Source: Duganella levis
Lineage (GTDB): Bacteria; Pseudomonadota; Gammaproteobacteria; Burkholderiales; Burkholderiaceae_D
Reading direction: 5' to 3'
Length of the DNA stretch: 64,000 bases
NCBI RefSeq assembly: GCF_009857605.1
Contig: NZ_WWCT01000016.1
Location: 103,167-167,166 of the forward strand
Below, one piece after another: positions 48,348 to 55,658 of this stretch (positions are counted from its first letter, which is position 1; each line of letters begins with the position of its first letter). The translations under genes and the position numbers were made by a program. The notes below the pieces were generated by a model. The model was not told the origin of the DNA, searched no databases, and worked only from the letters and a program-made list of their open reading frames with translations.

Positions 48348-48367
48348 TAGGACGGGCAGTTGTCCTA
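48348..48367. promoter_or_regulatory. inverted repeat in the divergent receiver/lipoprotein region
   Basis: Arms TAGGAC and GTCCTA pair perfectly around an 8-bp spacer, in the gap between the signalling operon (start 48244) and the small lipoprotein gene (start 48448). Possible operator; the length is close to that of sites bound by FixJ/NarL-type regulators, but assignment is speculative. Confidence 0.3.
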
Positions 48368-48447
48368 CAAACGCAGTGCAGTCACGCCGATACGATTAGG
48401 CCGCTGGAGTGGCTAAGATAGCAATCACCCATCAACAGGAGTCCACC

Positions 48448-48717
48448 ATGAAACAGTTCCATCTTACTGGTAAGTTTGCTTGTGCCCTGCTCATTACCGC
48501 TGCCGTATTGGGCGGCTGCAAGAAAAAAGATGCTGACGTGCCGCCACCGGTGCCGGAAGCGACCCCGGCTCCAGCGGCCACTCCGGCACCAGCTACGCCG
48601 CCGGTGACCAACACGCCGACCACGGAAGGCGGCACGGCTACCCAGCCAGATCCGAACGCACCACCGCCAGCCACCACGCCACCGGCCACCACCGAACCGC
48701 CGCCAGCTAACCGCTAA
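48448..48717 (+). CDS. small Pro/Thr/Ala-rich lipoprotein
   Basis: The 89-residue protein has a lipoprotein signal ending in the lipobox VLGGC (Cys at about residue 23), a KKKDAD segment and then a low-complexity tail built of Pro, Ala and Thr (repeats like ATPAP and PPATT). It probably sits on a membrane with the disordered tail as a tether or spacer. No enzymatic domain is visible. AGGAG is 7 bp before the ATG. It is divergent from the receiver/kinase operon and its stop is 3 bp from the convergent LysR gene. Confidence 0.75.
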   Translation: MKQFHLTGKFACALLITAAVLGGCKKKDADVPPPVPEATPAPAATPAPATPPVTNTPTTEGGTATQPDPNAPPPATTPPATTEPPPANR

Positions 48718-48720
48718 GCG

Positions 48721-49590
48721 TCAGTTCTTGAGTGAGCTAAACGCCGCCGCGAAAGCATCGCGGGCGGCGTGTTGGGCGATGTCGCGCCGCCAGACCAGCA
48801 TGGTTTGCACGCGCGCGACATCGTCCGGCAGCGCATGCACGCGCACGGATCTCGCCAGTTCGCGCTGCTTCAGCACTTCTTTCGGCATCATCGCCACGCC
48901 CATGCCGGCCGCCACGCAGCCGATAATCGCTTCAAACGTCCCAAACTCCGCAATCCGCGCCGGCGACACGCCGCCCTCGGCAAACCATCGCTCCAACCTT
49001 CGACGGTAAGAACAACCGCTGCGAAACCCCAGCAGCGTGCGCTTGGCCACGTCGGCCGGCGACGTGACCGGGCCGTGCAGACTGTCGGTCAGCAATACCA
49101 ATTCCTCGTCAAACACCGGCAACTGCACCAGCTCCGGCCGCTCGACCGGCGCCGCCACCAGCGCCACATCCACCTTGTGATTCAGCACCGCATGCAACAG
49201 ATAATCAGTGGGGCCGGTATCCAGCACCAGGTCCACCTGCGGATACTGGCGGTGAAATTGCCCCAGCACCAGCGGCAAGCGCGCGGCAGCCGTGGTTTCC
49301 ATCGAGCCGATGCGCAACTGGCCGGACGGCTGACGGTCACCCCGCATGGATTCCTGCGCCTCATCCGCCAGTTGCAGCAGCCGCTCGGTGTAGGCCAGCA
49401 GCCGCGCGCCGTCCTCGGTGATCAGCATGCGCCGCCCGGAGCGGTGGAACAGGCTGACGCCCAACGATTCCTCCAACTGCGTCAGCCGGGCCGAGACATT
49501 GGATTGCACGCGGTTGAGCCGGGCGGCGGCTTGCGTCACGCCGCCCTCCTCGGCCACGGTTTTAAAGATGCGCAGGGATGAGAGTTCCAT
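48721..49590 (-). CDS. LysR-family transcriptional regulator divergent from a DHA2 exporter
   Basis: The 289-residue protein starts MELSSLRIFKTVAEEGG, with a LysR helix-turn-helix (GGVTQAAARLNRVQSNVSAR) and a substrate-binding domain. The ATG at 49590 gives the canonical LysR N terminus. An ATG nine codons upstream has no ribosome site. It is divergent from the exporter at 49688, with a perfect interrupted palindrome between them. It probably controls the exporter-tautomerase pair. Inducer unknown. Confidence 0.9.
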   Translation of the reverse strand: MELSSLRIFKTVAEEGGVTQAAARLNRVQSNVSARLTQLEESLGVSLFHRSGRRMLITEDGARLLAYTERLLQLADEAQESMRGDRQPSGQLRIGSMETTAAARLPLVLGQFHRQYPQVDLVLDTGPTDYLLHAVLNHKVDVALVAAPVERPELVQLPVFDEELVLLTDSLHGPVTSPADVAKRTLLGFRSGCSYRRRLERWFAEGGVSPARIAEFGTFEAIIGCVAAGMGVAMMPKEVLKQRELARSVRVHALPDDVARVQTMLVWRRDIAQHAARDAFAAAFSSLKN

Positions 49591-49606
49591 ATCATTCTCT
49601 ATAAAA

Positions 49607-49629
49607 GAATTATTCATTCAGTATAATTC
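49607..49629. promoter_or_regulatory. candidate LysR operator in the lysR/DHA2 exporter gap
   Basis: Perfect 7-bp arms GAATTAT (49607-49613) and ATAATTC (49623-49629) are separated by 9 bp in an AT-rich patch, 17 bp upstream of the LysR start and 58 bp upstream of the exporter start. The arm spacing fits a LysR recognition dyad. Confidence 0.5.
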
Positions 49630-49687
49630 ATTTTTAATGATGCGTGATCAGGTCTATATTGGCAACATCGACCTCTGGAGCACCATT

Positions 49688-51073
49688 ATGAAAACCACGC
49701 CCTCACTGGCCATACTGCTCGCTTGCAGCTTTGCCTTCATCATCGTCCAGCTGGATGTCACCATCGTCAACGTGGCGCTGCCGGAAATCGGCCGCGAGCT
49801 GCAAGCGGGCGTCAGCCAGCTGCAATGGGTGGTGGACGCCTACACGCTGGGCTTTGCCGTATTCCTGCTGTCGGCCGGCGCCATGGGCGACCGTTTCGGC
49901 TCGCGCAGCGTGTTCCTGACCGGCTTCGGCCTGTTCACCGCCGCCTCGCTGGCCTGCGCCATGGCGCCCGACGCGCTGGCGCTCAACCTGGCGCGCGCGG
50001 TGCAAGGCATCGGCGCTGCGCTGCTGGTGCCCAGCTCGCTATCCATCCTCAACGCCGTCTACGCGCACGAGCGCAAGCTGCTGGCCAAGGCCATCGCCTG
50101 GTGGACGGCCGCTGGCGGCGTCTCGATTGCCGCCGGGCCGGTGCTGGGCGGCATCTTGATGTCGGCCTTCGGCTGGCGCAGCATCTTCTGGGTGAATATC
50201 CCGATCTGCCTGATCGGCTTCTGGCTGACCTTGCGCGTGGTGCCAGTCATCCGCCACAACGGTCCAGCCCGCCATTTCGACATCCCTGGCCAGTTGCTGG
50301 CGGTGATCGCGCTGACTGCCTTCATCGGCGCGGTGATCGAAGTCCATGCGCTGGGCCTGACGCATCCAGCGGTGCTGGGCGCATTCGCCGTGGCGCTGGT
50401 GGCGGCAGTGCTGTTCGTCAGGGTGGAAGCGCGCAGCGCGGCGCCGATGCTGCCGTTGCAGCTGTTTAAGCTGGTAGGTTTTTCGCCGGCGGTACTGTTC
50501 GGCGTTTTCGTCAACTTTGCCTACTATGGCATCATCTTCGTGCTGAGCTTCTACCTGCAACAGGTGCGCGGCTTTTCGGTGCTGCATGCCGGCCTGATTT
50601 TCCTGCCGCTGACCGGCACCTTCCTGTTCGCCAACATCGCCAGCGGCTGGTTGCAATCGCGGGTCGGTTCGCGACGGCCGATGATTATTGGCGGCGTGCT
50701 CGGTGGCATCGGTTATGCGCTGCTCGGCGTGTTCGGGATTTCGACCTCGGCCAGTTTCTGGGCCATGCTGCCGGGACTGGCGCTGATCCCGGCCGGCATG
50801 GGACTGGCGGTGCCGGCCATGACGACCGCCATTCTCGGCTCAGTTGAAAAACATCAGGCCGGCACGGCGTCGGCGGTATTGAACACGGCGCGCCAGGTCG
50901 GTGGCGCGATGGGAGTGGCGGTCTACGGCGCGCTGGTGGCGGCGCCGGCCACGGCTGCTATCCTGTCGGGCATCGAGATCGCGCTGGGCGTGTCGACCGT
51001 CCTGCTGCTGGGCGGCGCGCTGCTGGCCGTATCGACCAATTTTAACCAAGGAGAAAAGTTATGCCATTCGTAA
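49688..51073 (+). CDS. MFS exporter, DHA2 type
   Basis: The 461-residue membrane protein has about 14 hydrophobic segments. It carries VQLDVTIVNVALPEIGRELQ in helix 1, GAMGDRFGSRSVFLTGF as motif A and GIGAALLVPSSLSILNAVY as the motif typical of DHA2 exporters. It should export an organic compound by proton antiport. The ATG at 49688 has GGAG 7 bp upstream. It overlaps the tautomerase gene by 13 bp and is divergent from its likely LysR regulator. Confidence 0.9.
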   Translation: MKTTPSLAILLACSFAFIIVQLDVTIVNVALPEIGRELQAGVSQLQWVVDAYTLGFAVFLLSAGAMGDRFGSRSVFLTGFGLFTAASLACAMAPDALALNLARAVQGIGAALLVPSSLSILNAVYAHERKLLAKAIAWWTAAGGVSIAAGPVLGGILMSAFGWRSIFWVNIPICLIGFWLTLRVVPVIRHNGPARHFDIPGQLLAVIALTAFIGAVIEVHALGLTHPAVLGAFAVALVAAVLFVRVEARSAAPMLPLQLFKLVGFSPAVLFGVFVNFAYYGIIFVLSFYLQQVRGFSVLHAGLIFLPLTGTFLFANIASGWLQSRVGSRRPMIIGGVLGGIGYALLGVFGISTSASFWAMLPGLALIPAGMGLAVPAMTTAILGSVEKHQAGTASAVLNTARQVGGAMGVAVYGALVAAPATAAILSGIEIALGVSTVLLLGGALLAVSTNFNQGEKLCHS

Positions 51074-51282
51074 ATATCCGCATCACCAATGAGGGCGCCA
51101 CCGCCGAGCAGAAGCAGGAACTGATTCAGGGCGTGACCGACCTGCTGCAAAAGGTGCTGAACAAGAATCCGGCCACCACCTTCGTCATCATCGACGAGGT
51201 GGAGACCGATAACTGGGGCGTCGGCGGCACCGCCGTCACCACGCTGCGCCAGCGCGCCAAGGACGCGGCGGCCAAGTCGTAA
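51061..51282 (+). CDS. 4-oxalocrotonate tautomerase-family protein
   Basis: The 73-residue protein starts MPFVNIRITNEG, so Pro1 after Met removal is the catalytic base of the family. The C-terminal VIIDEVETDNWGVGG segment is also typical. Family members catalyse keto-enol tautomerisation in aromatic degradation, or other Pro-catalysed reactions. AAGGAGAAAAGTT before the ATG gives a good ribosome site inside the exporter gene end (13-bp overlap), so the two are coupled. The convergent TetR gene starts 14 bp beyond the stop. The decayed tautomerase at 55560-55641 resembles its C-terminal segment. Confidence 0.92.
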   Translation: MPFVNIRITNEGATAEQKQELIQGVTDLLQKVLNKNPATTFVIIDEVETDNWGVGGTAVTTLRQRAKDAAAKS

Positions 51283-51296
51283 GCCTTACTCCCTCC

Positions 51297-51902
51297 TCAT
51301 TTCCTCGCGCAATCCCACAATAGCAGGATGTTGGTGACGGCGGCGTCCAGGTTTTCCGGCGACGTACCGTCGCGCGCGAGGGTCGATAGACCGACAAGAA
51401 AGCTTTCGAAAGCCGCTGCCAAGGCAGTCGGGTTGGTGGTGCTCGCAAGCTCCCCCTGTTCGATGCCGCGCCGGACGCACGCCAGCAAACCATTCCGGTT
51501 GCGGGCACGCGTCGCCGTCAATCCGGCGGTCACCAGCGCTTTGTCGGGCGCTCCCGCGCTCATCACACCCAGCGCCACCATGCAACCTTTCGGATGACCA
51601 GGCCCGCACTGCATGCGCGCGGACGCACGCAATGCCGTTTCGATGGCAACGCGCGGCGCCAGTTGCGCATCCCACAGACATTCCATGACGGTACCGTAGC
51701 GCTGCAGGTAGAGCGCGACCGTTTCCTGAAACAGCGCCTCCTTTGAGCCGAACGCCGCATAAAAACTCGGCGCCGAAATGCCCAGTTCAGTCTTCAACTG
51801 GCTTAACGAGGTGGCCTCGTATCCATTCTCCCAGAACAAGTGCATGGCACTGGTCAGCGCCTGGTCGCGGTCAAATTGTCGGGGGCGGCCCATCTGTGCC
51901 AT
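51297..51902 (-). CDS. TetR/AcrR-family transcriptional regulator
   Basis: The 201-residue protein has an N-terminal TetR helix-turn-helix (MHLFWENGYEATSLSQLKTE, ISAPSFYAAFGSKEALF) and a ligand-binding C-terminal domain with GPGHPKGCMVALG. AGGAG precedes the ATG by 6 bp. It is divergent from the DHA1 exporter at 52065, and a near-perfect 24-bp palindrome overlaps the start region of that exporter's predicted promoter. It therefore most likely represses the exporter/hydrolase pair. Ligand unknown. Confidence 0.9.
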   Translation of the reverse strand: MAQMGRPRQFDRDQALTSAMHLFWENGYEATSLSQLKTELGISAPSFYAAFGSKEALFQETVALYLQRYGTVMECLWDAQLAPRVAIETALRASARMQCGPGHPKGCMVALGVMSAGAPDKALVTAGLTATRARNRNGLLACVRRGIEQGELASTTNPTALAAAFESFLVGLSTLARDGTSPENLDAAVTNILLLWDCARK

Positions 51903-51948
51903 AACGTTCTCCTCTTCACTACATAGATACTAAACGGTACAAAAGTAA

Positions 51949-51977
51949 TTGACAAGCTCGGACGGGCTGAATAACAT
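51949..51977 (+). promoter_or_regulatory. predicted sigma-70 promoter of the DHA1 exporter/hydrolase operon
   Basis: A perfect -35 TTGACA (51949-51954), 17-bp spacer and -10 TAACAT (51972-51977; 4 of 6 consensus). The predicted start is near 51984, right at the left edge of the palindrome at 51985-52008. The exporter ATG follows at 52065. Confidence 0.55.
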
Positions 51978-51984
51978 ACGCCAA

Positions 51985-52008
51985 CTTATATACCGATCGA
52001 TACATAAG
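51985..52008. promoter_or_regulatory. candidate TetR operator
   Basis: A 24-bp imperfect palindrome. Arms CTTATATAC (51985-51993) and ATACATAAG (52000-52008) pair at 7 of 9 positions around the self-complementary core CGATCG. It lies just downstream of a predicted -10 box and between the divergent TetR and DHA1 genes, the position expected for a repressor site. Confidence 0.6.
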
Positions 52009-52064
52009 TATAGCAGCACAACCACGCCTTACCGATTCACTTTACTTTCACGAACAGGAACACG

Positions 52065-53282
52065 ATGGATCACACACACTCGGACCACGGCCACGCGCAG
52101 GACAAGTTGCCGGTTGCCGCCTTGCTCGCGCTGGCGATGACCGGCTTTATTTGCATCGCCTCGGAGACCTTGCCCGCCGGCTTATTGCCCCTCATGGCGG
52201 ATGACATGAACATCACTCAGGCAGTCGCAGGTCAAAGCGTGACTGCCTATGCCGTCGGCTCGGTACTGGCGGCGATTCCGCTGACCATCGCCACGGCAGG
52301 CTGGCGGCGACGCAACGTGCTGTTGCTGACCATCGTCGGCTTTCTGGTCTTCAATCTGATCACCGCCGTGTCATCGATCTTTTGGCTGACGCTGATCGCG
52401 CGCTTTTTTGCGGGCGCGTCCGCCGGTCTCGCCTGGAGCCTGCTGGCAGGCTACGCGCGACGGATGGTGGCAGTGCATCAGCAAGGGCAAGCGATGGCCA
52501 TCGCCATGGTGGGTACGCCCATCGCACTGGCCCTGGGCGTGCCGCTGGGTGCATGGCTGGGACAGGCGTTCGGCTGGCGCAACGCGTTCGACATCATGTC
52601 GGGCCTGACCGTGCTATTGATTGTCTGGGTGCTGGCTAAAGTCCCCGACTATCCGGGCAACGCAAGCAATGAACGCACGTCGATGCACGCCGTGTTCACC
52701 ACGCCGGGCGTCAGGCCGGTACTGGCCACGGTCATCCTGTGGATGCTGGCACACAATATTCTCTACACCTATATCGCGCCGTTTGTCGCCCAGGCCGGCC
52801 TGACCGACCGCATCGATACAGTGCTGCTGACCTTTGGCCTTGCGGCGCTGCTGGGTATCTGGGCCATCGGCCGAATGGTGGACCGCAGCTTGCGCGGAGC
52901 GGTGTTGTCCAGTCTCGCCCTGTTTTCACTGGTATCGCTGCTGTTCATCTGGGCCGCCAGCGAGCCCGCCGTGATTTACATCGGCACCGCCATCTGGGGG
53001 CTGACATTCGGTGGCGCCGCAACGCTGCTGCAAACCGCGCTGGCCGACAGTGCCGGTGATGGCGCCGATGTCGCGCTATCGATGAATGTCGTGGCGTGGA
53101 ATAGCGCCATCGCCGGCGCCGGCGTCCTGGGCGGCGTGCTGCTCGACACTTGGGGCGCATCGGCGTTCCCTTGGGCCGTGCTCGGCTTATCCCTTGCCGG
53201 TCTCGCAGTCGTGTGGTCTGCCCGCGCTCATGGTTTCCCGGCCGGCCGACGTGCCGCGCTGACACCGGCTGTTGGCCACTAA
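52065..53282 (+). CDS. MFS exporter, DHA1 (AraJ/SotB-like) type, with His-rich N terminus
   Basis: The 405-residue protein has about 12 hydrophobic segments and the DHA1 sugar/drug exporter pattern (FICIASETLPAGLLPLMADD, AVAGQSVTAYAVGSVLAAI). The N terminus MDHTHSDHGHAQD is His/Asp-rich, unlike most relatives, and may be a metal-binding or simply polar tail. AGGA is 6 bp before the ATG. The promoter and palindrome at 51949-52008 precede it. An alpha/beta hydrolase gene follows 46 bp later, probably in the same transcript. Substrate unknown. Confidence 0.88.
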   Translation: MDHTHSDHGHAQDKLPVAALLALAMTGFICIASETLPAGLLPLMADDMNITQAVAGQSVTAYAVGSVLAAIPLTIATAGWRRRNVLLLTIVGFLVFNLITAVSSIFWLTLIARFFAGASAGLAWSLLAGYARRMVAVHQQGQAMAIAMVGTPIALALGVPLGAWLGQAFGWRNAFDIMSGLTVLLIVWVLAKVPDYPGNASNERTSMHAVFTTPGVRPVLATVILWMLAHNILYTYIAPFVAQAGLTDRIDTVLLTFGLAALLGIWAIGRMVDRSLRGAVLSSLALFSLVSLLFIWAASEPAVIYIGTAIWGLTFGGAATLLQTALADSAGDGADVALSMNVVAWNSAIAGAGVLGGVLLDTWGASAFPWAVLGLSLAGLAVVWSARAHGFPAGRRAALTPAVGH

Positions 53283-53328
53283 CCACCGCCACGCCCTACT
53301 CCTATTTTCACTCTCAAGAAAGCACATC

Positions 53329-54279
53329 ATGTATCGACGTTTTGCAACCACCCTGCTCGCCACCTGCGCCATGGCGTTATCCACTGAGGTCTTCGCTGCC
53401 GAGGAATTTCCCCTGCCGCCGGGGTTCAGCAGCGAATACCAGACCATAGACGGCGTCAACATGCACTATGTAAAAGGCGGCGCCGGTCCGCTGGTGTACC
53501 TGGTTCATGGCTTCGGCCAGACCTGGTATGAATGGCATCAGTTGATGCCGGAGCTGGCCAGGAAGTACACCGTGGTCGCGCCCGACCTGCCCGGACTTGG
53601 CCAGTCGTCCGTGCCGGCGTCATACAGGGCCACCGACGTTGCGCCAATTTTGTACAAGCTTGCCCGGCAATTCAGCGGCGACCAGAAATTCGACCTGGTA
53701 GCGCATGACATCGGCATCTGGAACACCTACCCGATGCTGGTCGAACACCAGGACACGATACGCCGCGCCGTGTACATGGAAGCGCCGATTCCGGAAGAAA
53801 GTATTTATAGCTTCCCGGCCTTCACTCCAGAGGGCGAATCGCTGGTCTGGCATTTCAGCTTCTTCGCCGCGCAGAATCGCCTGGCCGAGACCCTGATCGC
53901 CGGCAAGGAGCGATTTTTCATCGAGCACTTCATCAAGGAGCATGCCAGCAACAAGGCCGCGTTCACGTCAGAATTGCTGAACCTGTATGGCAAGTCTTAC
54001 GCCAAACCCCATAGTCTGAACGCCTCGTTTGAATACTATCGCGTACTCAACCAGGGCGTGAAGGATAACCAGCAACTGGCTAAAACGAAGATCACCATTC
54101 CCATGCTGGCGATTGGCGGCGGCGGTCATGGCGGAATGGGAACATACGAAACCGAGATGCTGCGCCGCTACGCCACCAACGTCACCGGCAAGGTACTGGA
54201 AGGATGTGGCCACTGGTTGCCGGAAGAGTGCTCGGTAAAGCTGAATGAGACAGTGTCGGTTTTCCTGTACGCACCGTGA
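53329..54279 (+). CDS. exported alpha/beta hydrolase, epoxide hydrolase/dehalogenase-like
   Basis: The 316-residue protein has a Sec signal peptide (~1-23, cleavage near VFA-AEE), an oxyanion-loop HGFGQTWYEW and a nucleophile elbow VAHDIG. Asp127 is at the nucleophile position, as in epoxide hydrolases and haloalkane dehalogenases and not in serine esterases. His295 (GCGHWLPEE) completes the catalytic set. The C-terminal cap region matches epoxide hydrolases. The substrate cannot be assigned. Placed after a TetR-controlled exporter, it may detoxify the exported compound in the periplasm (inference). Confidence 0.87.
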   Translation: MYRRFATTLLATCAMALSTEVFAAEEFPLPPGFSSEYQTIDGVNMHYVKGGAGPLVYLVHGFGQTWYEWHQLMPELARKYTVVAPDLPGLGQSSVPASYRATDVAPILYKLARQFSGDQKFDLVAHDIGIWNTYPMLVEHQDTIRRAVYMEAPIPEESIYSFPAFTPEGESLVWHFSFFAAQNRLAETLIAGKERFFIEHFIKEHASNKAAFTSELLNLYGKSYAKPHSLNASFEYYRVLNQGVKDNQQLAKTKITIPMLAIGGGGHGGMGTYETEMLRRYATNVTGKVLEGCGHWLPEECSVKLNETVSVFLYAP

Positions 54280-54283
54280 CAAA

Positions 54284-54336
54284 TTCAAGTGACTCCAAAT
54301 AGTTGAGATAATACGCAACTCTGGAGTTATCTTGAA
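54284..54336. repeat. three-tier hairpin before the diguanylate cyclase start
   Basis: Nested perfect arms: TTCAAG (54284-54289) with CTTGAA (54331-54336), ACTCCA (54292-54297) with TGGAGT (54322-54327), and AGTTG (54301-54305) with CAACT (54316-54320). That makes 17 base pairs in all with a 10-base loop. It begins 5 bp after the hydrolase stop and ends 10 bp before the GTG of the cyclase gene. No T-run follows. It could end the upstream transcript or be a structured leader of the cyclase mRNA. Confidence 0.55.
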
Positions 54337-54346
54337 AGTGTAGTAA

Positions 54347-55522
54347 GTGTTAAGAATCGACATCTCTTCCCTGTTCATCGCCATGACACTCAACCTGTCG
54401 ATCATGGCGGTGGCGCTGCCGTATTTCATGGGCCGGGTCAACCGCGCCGCGCGTTGCGCGCAGGCGGGCATCGTGCTGCAAACGGCGGGCTGGATTTTCC
54501 TGCTGTCGTCAAGCACCTTCCCGCGCGGCGGCTGGGCCGACCAGCTGCTGTCGACGCTGGCCATGGCCAGCGTCTCCGGCGGCATGGTATGTAACGCCAT
54601 CGCCTTCGAACTGTGGTGCGGCCGCCAGCCGAACGCGCGCTTGCCGGCCGCCATCGCCGTGGTGATGACGGTCGGCTACGGCATCGGTTATTCCGACTAT
54701 GCGTTCCGCACCGGCTGGGCCAATGGCCTGCTGGCCCTGCAGATCGCCACCGTGATCGCCAGCCTGTGCCGCAAGCCGCAAGTGCCGATCGGGCGTTGGC
54801 GCTGGCTGCTGGTGATCTGCCTGTCGATCCAGATGGCGGTGATGGTTTGTCGCGCCGTGCTCGGTGCGTTCTACACCGCCGAGTTTCCCAATTTTTATGC
54901 GCCGCACGTGGTCAACCAGGTGTTCGCCTTGTCGTCCAACGCGATGATGGTGTTGTCCGTGGTGGCCATCCTGCTGGCGCACCGCGACGAGGCGGCGCGC
55001 GAACTCGAACGGCTGGCCACGCTGGACGGCCTGACCGGCGCCTTGAACCGCCGCGCCTGGCTGCTGCAGTCCACCATCGATCTGGCCAACAGCGTGCGCT
55101 ACCGGCAATCGCTCGGCGTGTTGCTGCTTGACCTGGATTATTTCAAGCAAATCAACGATACGCACGGTCATGGCGTCGGCGACCGCGCGCTGCAAGTGTT
55201 CGTCACCGGCTTGCGCGCCGTGAGCCGTGTCGGCGACCTGTTCTGCCGTTACGGCGGCGAGGAATTCTGCGTGTTGCTCAACTGCGCCGACCTCAATGCG
55301 GTGATGGCCTACGACGAACGCCTGCGTCAATGGCTGACGCAGCATTCGGCTCGGGAACTGGGCTTCGGGCTGTCGTACAGCGGTGGCGTCGCCATGCGCA
55401 TCCACGACGCCGACGCCATCGAGATCATGCTGCAACGCGCCGACGTCGCTTTGTACCAGGCCAAGGCACAGGGACGTGGCCACACGCTCGACAGCGCAGT
55501 CATTTCCTTGCCGAAGCCATAG
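54347..55522 (+). CDS. membrane diguanylate cyclase (GGEEF)
   Basis: The 391-residue protein has about six hydrophobic segments (~residues 5-210) forming an integral membrane sensor. The GGDEF domain follows (~225-385) with signature GGEEF at 303-307 and the inhibitory-site RxxD (Arg294-Asp297) at the usual spacing. It should make c-di-GMP from GTP and be product-inhibited. The start is taken as the GTG at 54347; no strong ribosome site is seen and a hairpin lies just before it. An ATG 12 codons later is an alternative but would cut into the first membrane helix. Confidence 0.88.
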   Translation: MLRIDISSLFIAMTLNLSIMAVALPYFMGRVNRAARCAQAGIVLQTAGWIFLLSSSTFPRGGWADQLLSTLAMASVSGGMVCNAIAFELWCGRQPNARLPAAIAVVMTVGYGIGYSDYAFRTGWANGLLALQIATVIASLCRKPQVPIGRWRWLLVICLSIQMAVMVCRAVLGAFYTAEFPNFYAPHVVNQVFALSSNAMMVLSVVAILLAHRDEAARELERLATLDGLTGALNRRAWLLQSTIDLANSVRYRQSLGVLLLDLDYFKQINDTHGHGVGDRALQVFVTGLRAVSRVGDLFCRYGGEEFCVLLNCADLNAVMAYDERLRQWLTQHSARELGFGLSYSGGVAMRIHDADAIEIMLQRADVALYQAKAQGRGHTLDSAVISLPKP

Positions 55523-55559
55523 CACCACAAGCACACGGGATCGCCCACGTACAGCAGCT

Positions 55560-55641
55560 TTATTTGGGTACTTTCTCACGCTGGCGGCGCGTGGTGATGT
55601 TTTCGCGATTGACGCCCCAGTTGTCGGTCTCCACTTGGCAT
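55560..55641 (-). pseudogene. remnant of a 4-oxalocrotonate tautomerase gene
   Basis: After the SDR stop, an excellent ribosome site (AAAGGAG, 8 bp spacing) precedes ATGCC, the Met-Pro start of the tautomerase family. The next bases, in a shifted frame, encode VETDNWGVNRENITT and then RRQREKVPK and a stop. This matches the C-terminal segment of the intact tautomerase at 51061 (EVETDNWGVGGTAVTT). The middle of the gene, about 40 codons, is missing and the join is out of frame. This reads as an internal deletion that killed the last gene of an SDR-tautomerase operon. The only intact frame from the ATG gives about 21 unrelated residues. Confidence 0.75.
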
Positions 55642-55658
55642 GGTAGCTCTCCTTTGAT

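Noticed and set aside
48448..48717. Reading the Pro-rich protein as a TonB-like linker
   Set aside because: It has a lipobox and no TonB C-terminal domain; a lipoprotein tether is the simpler reading.
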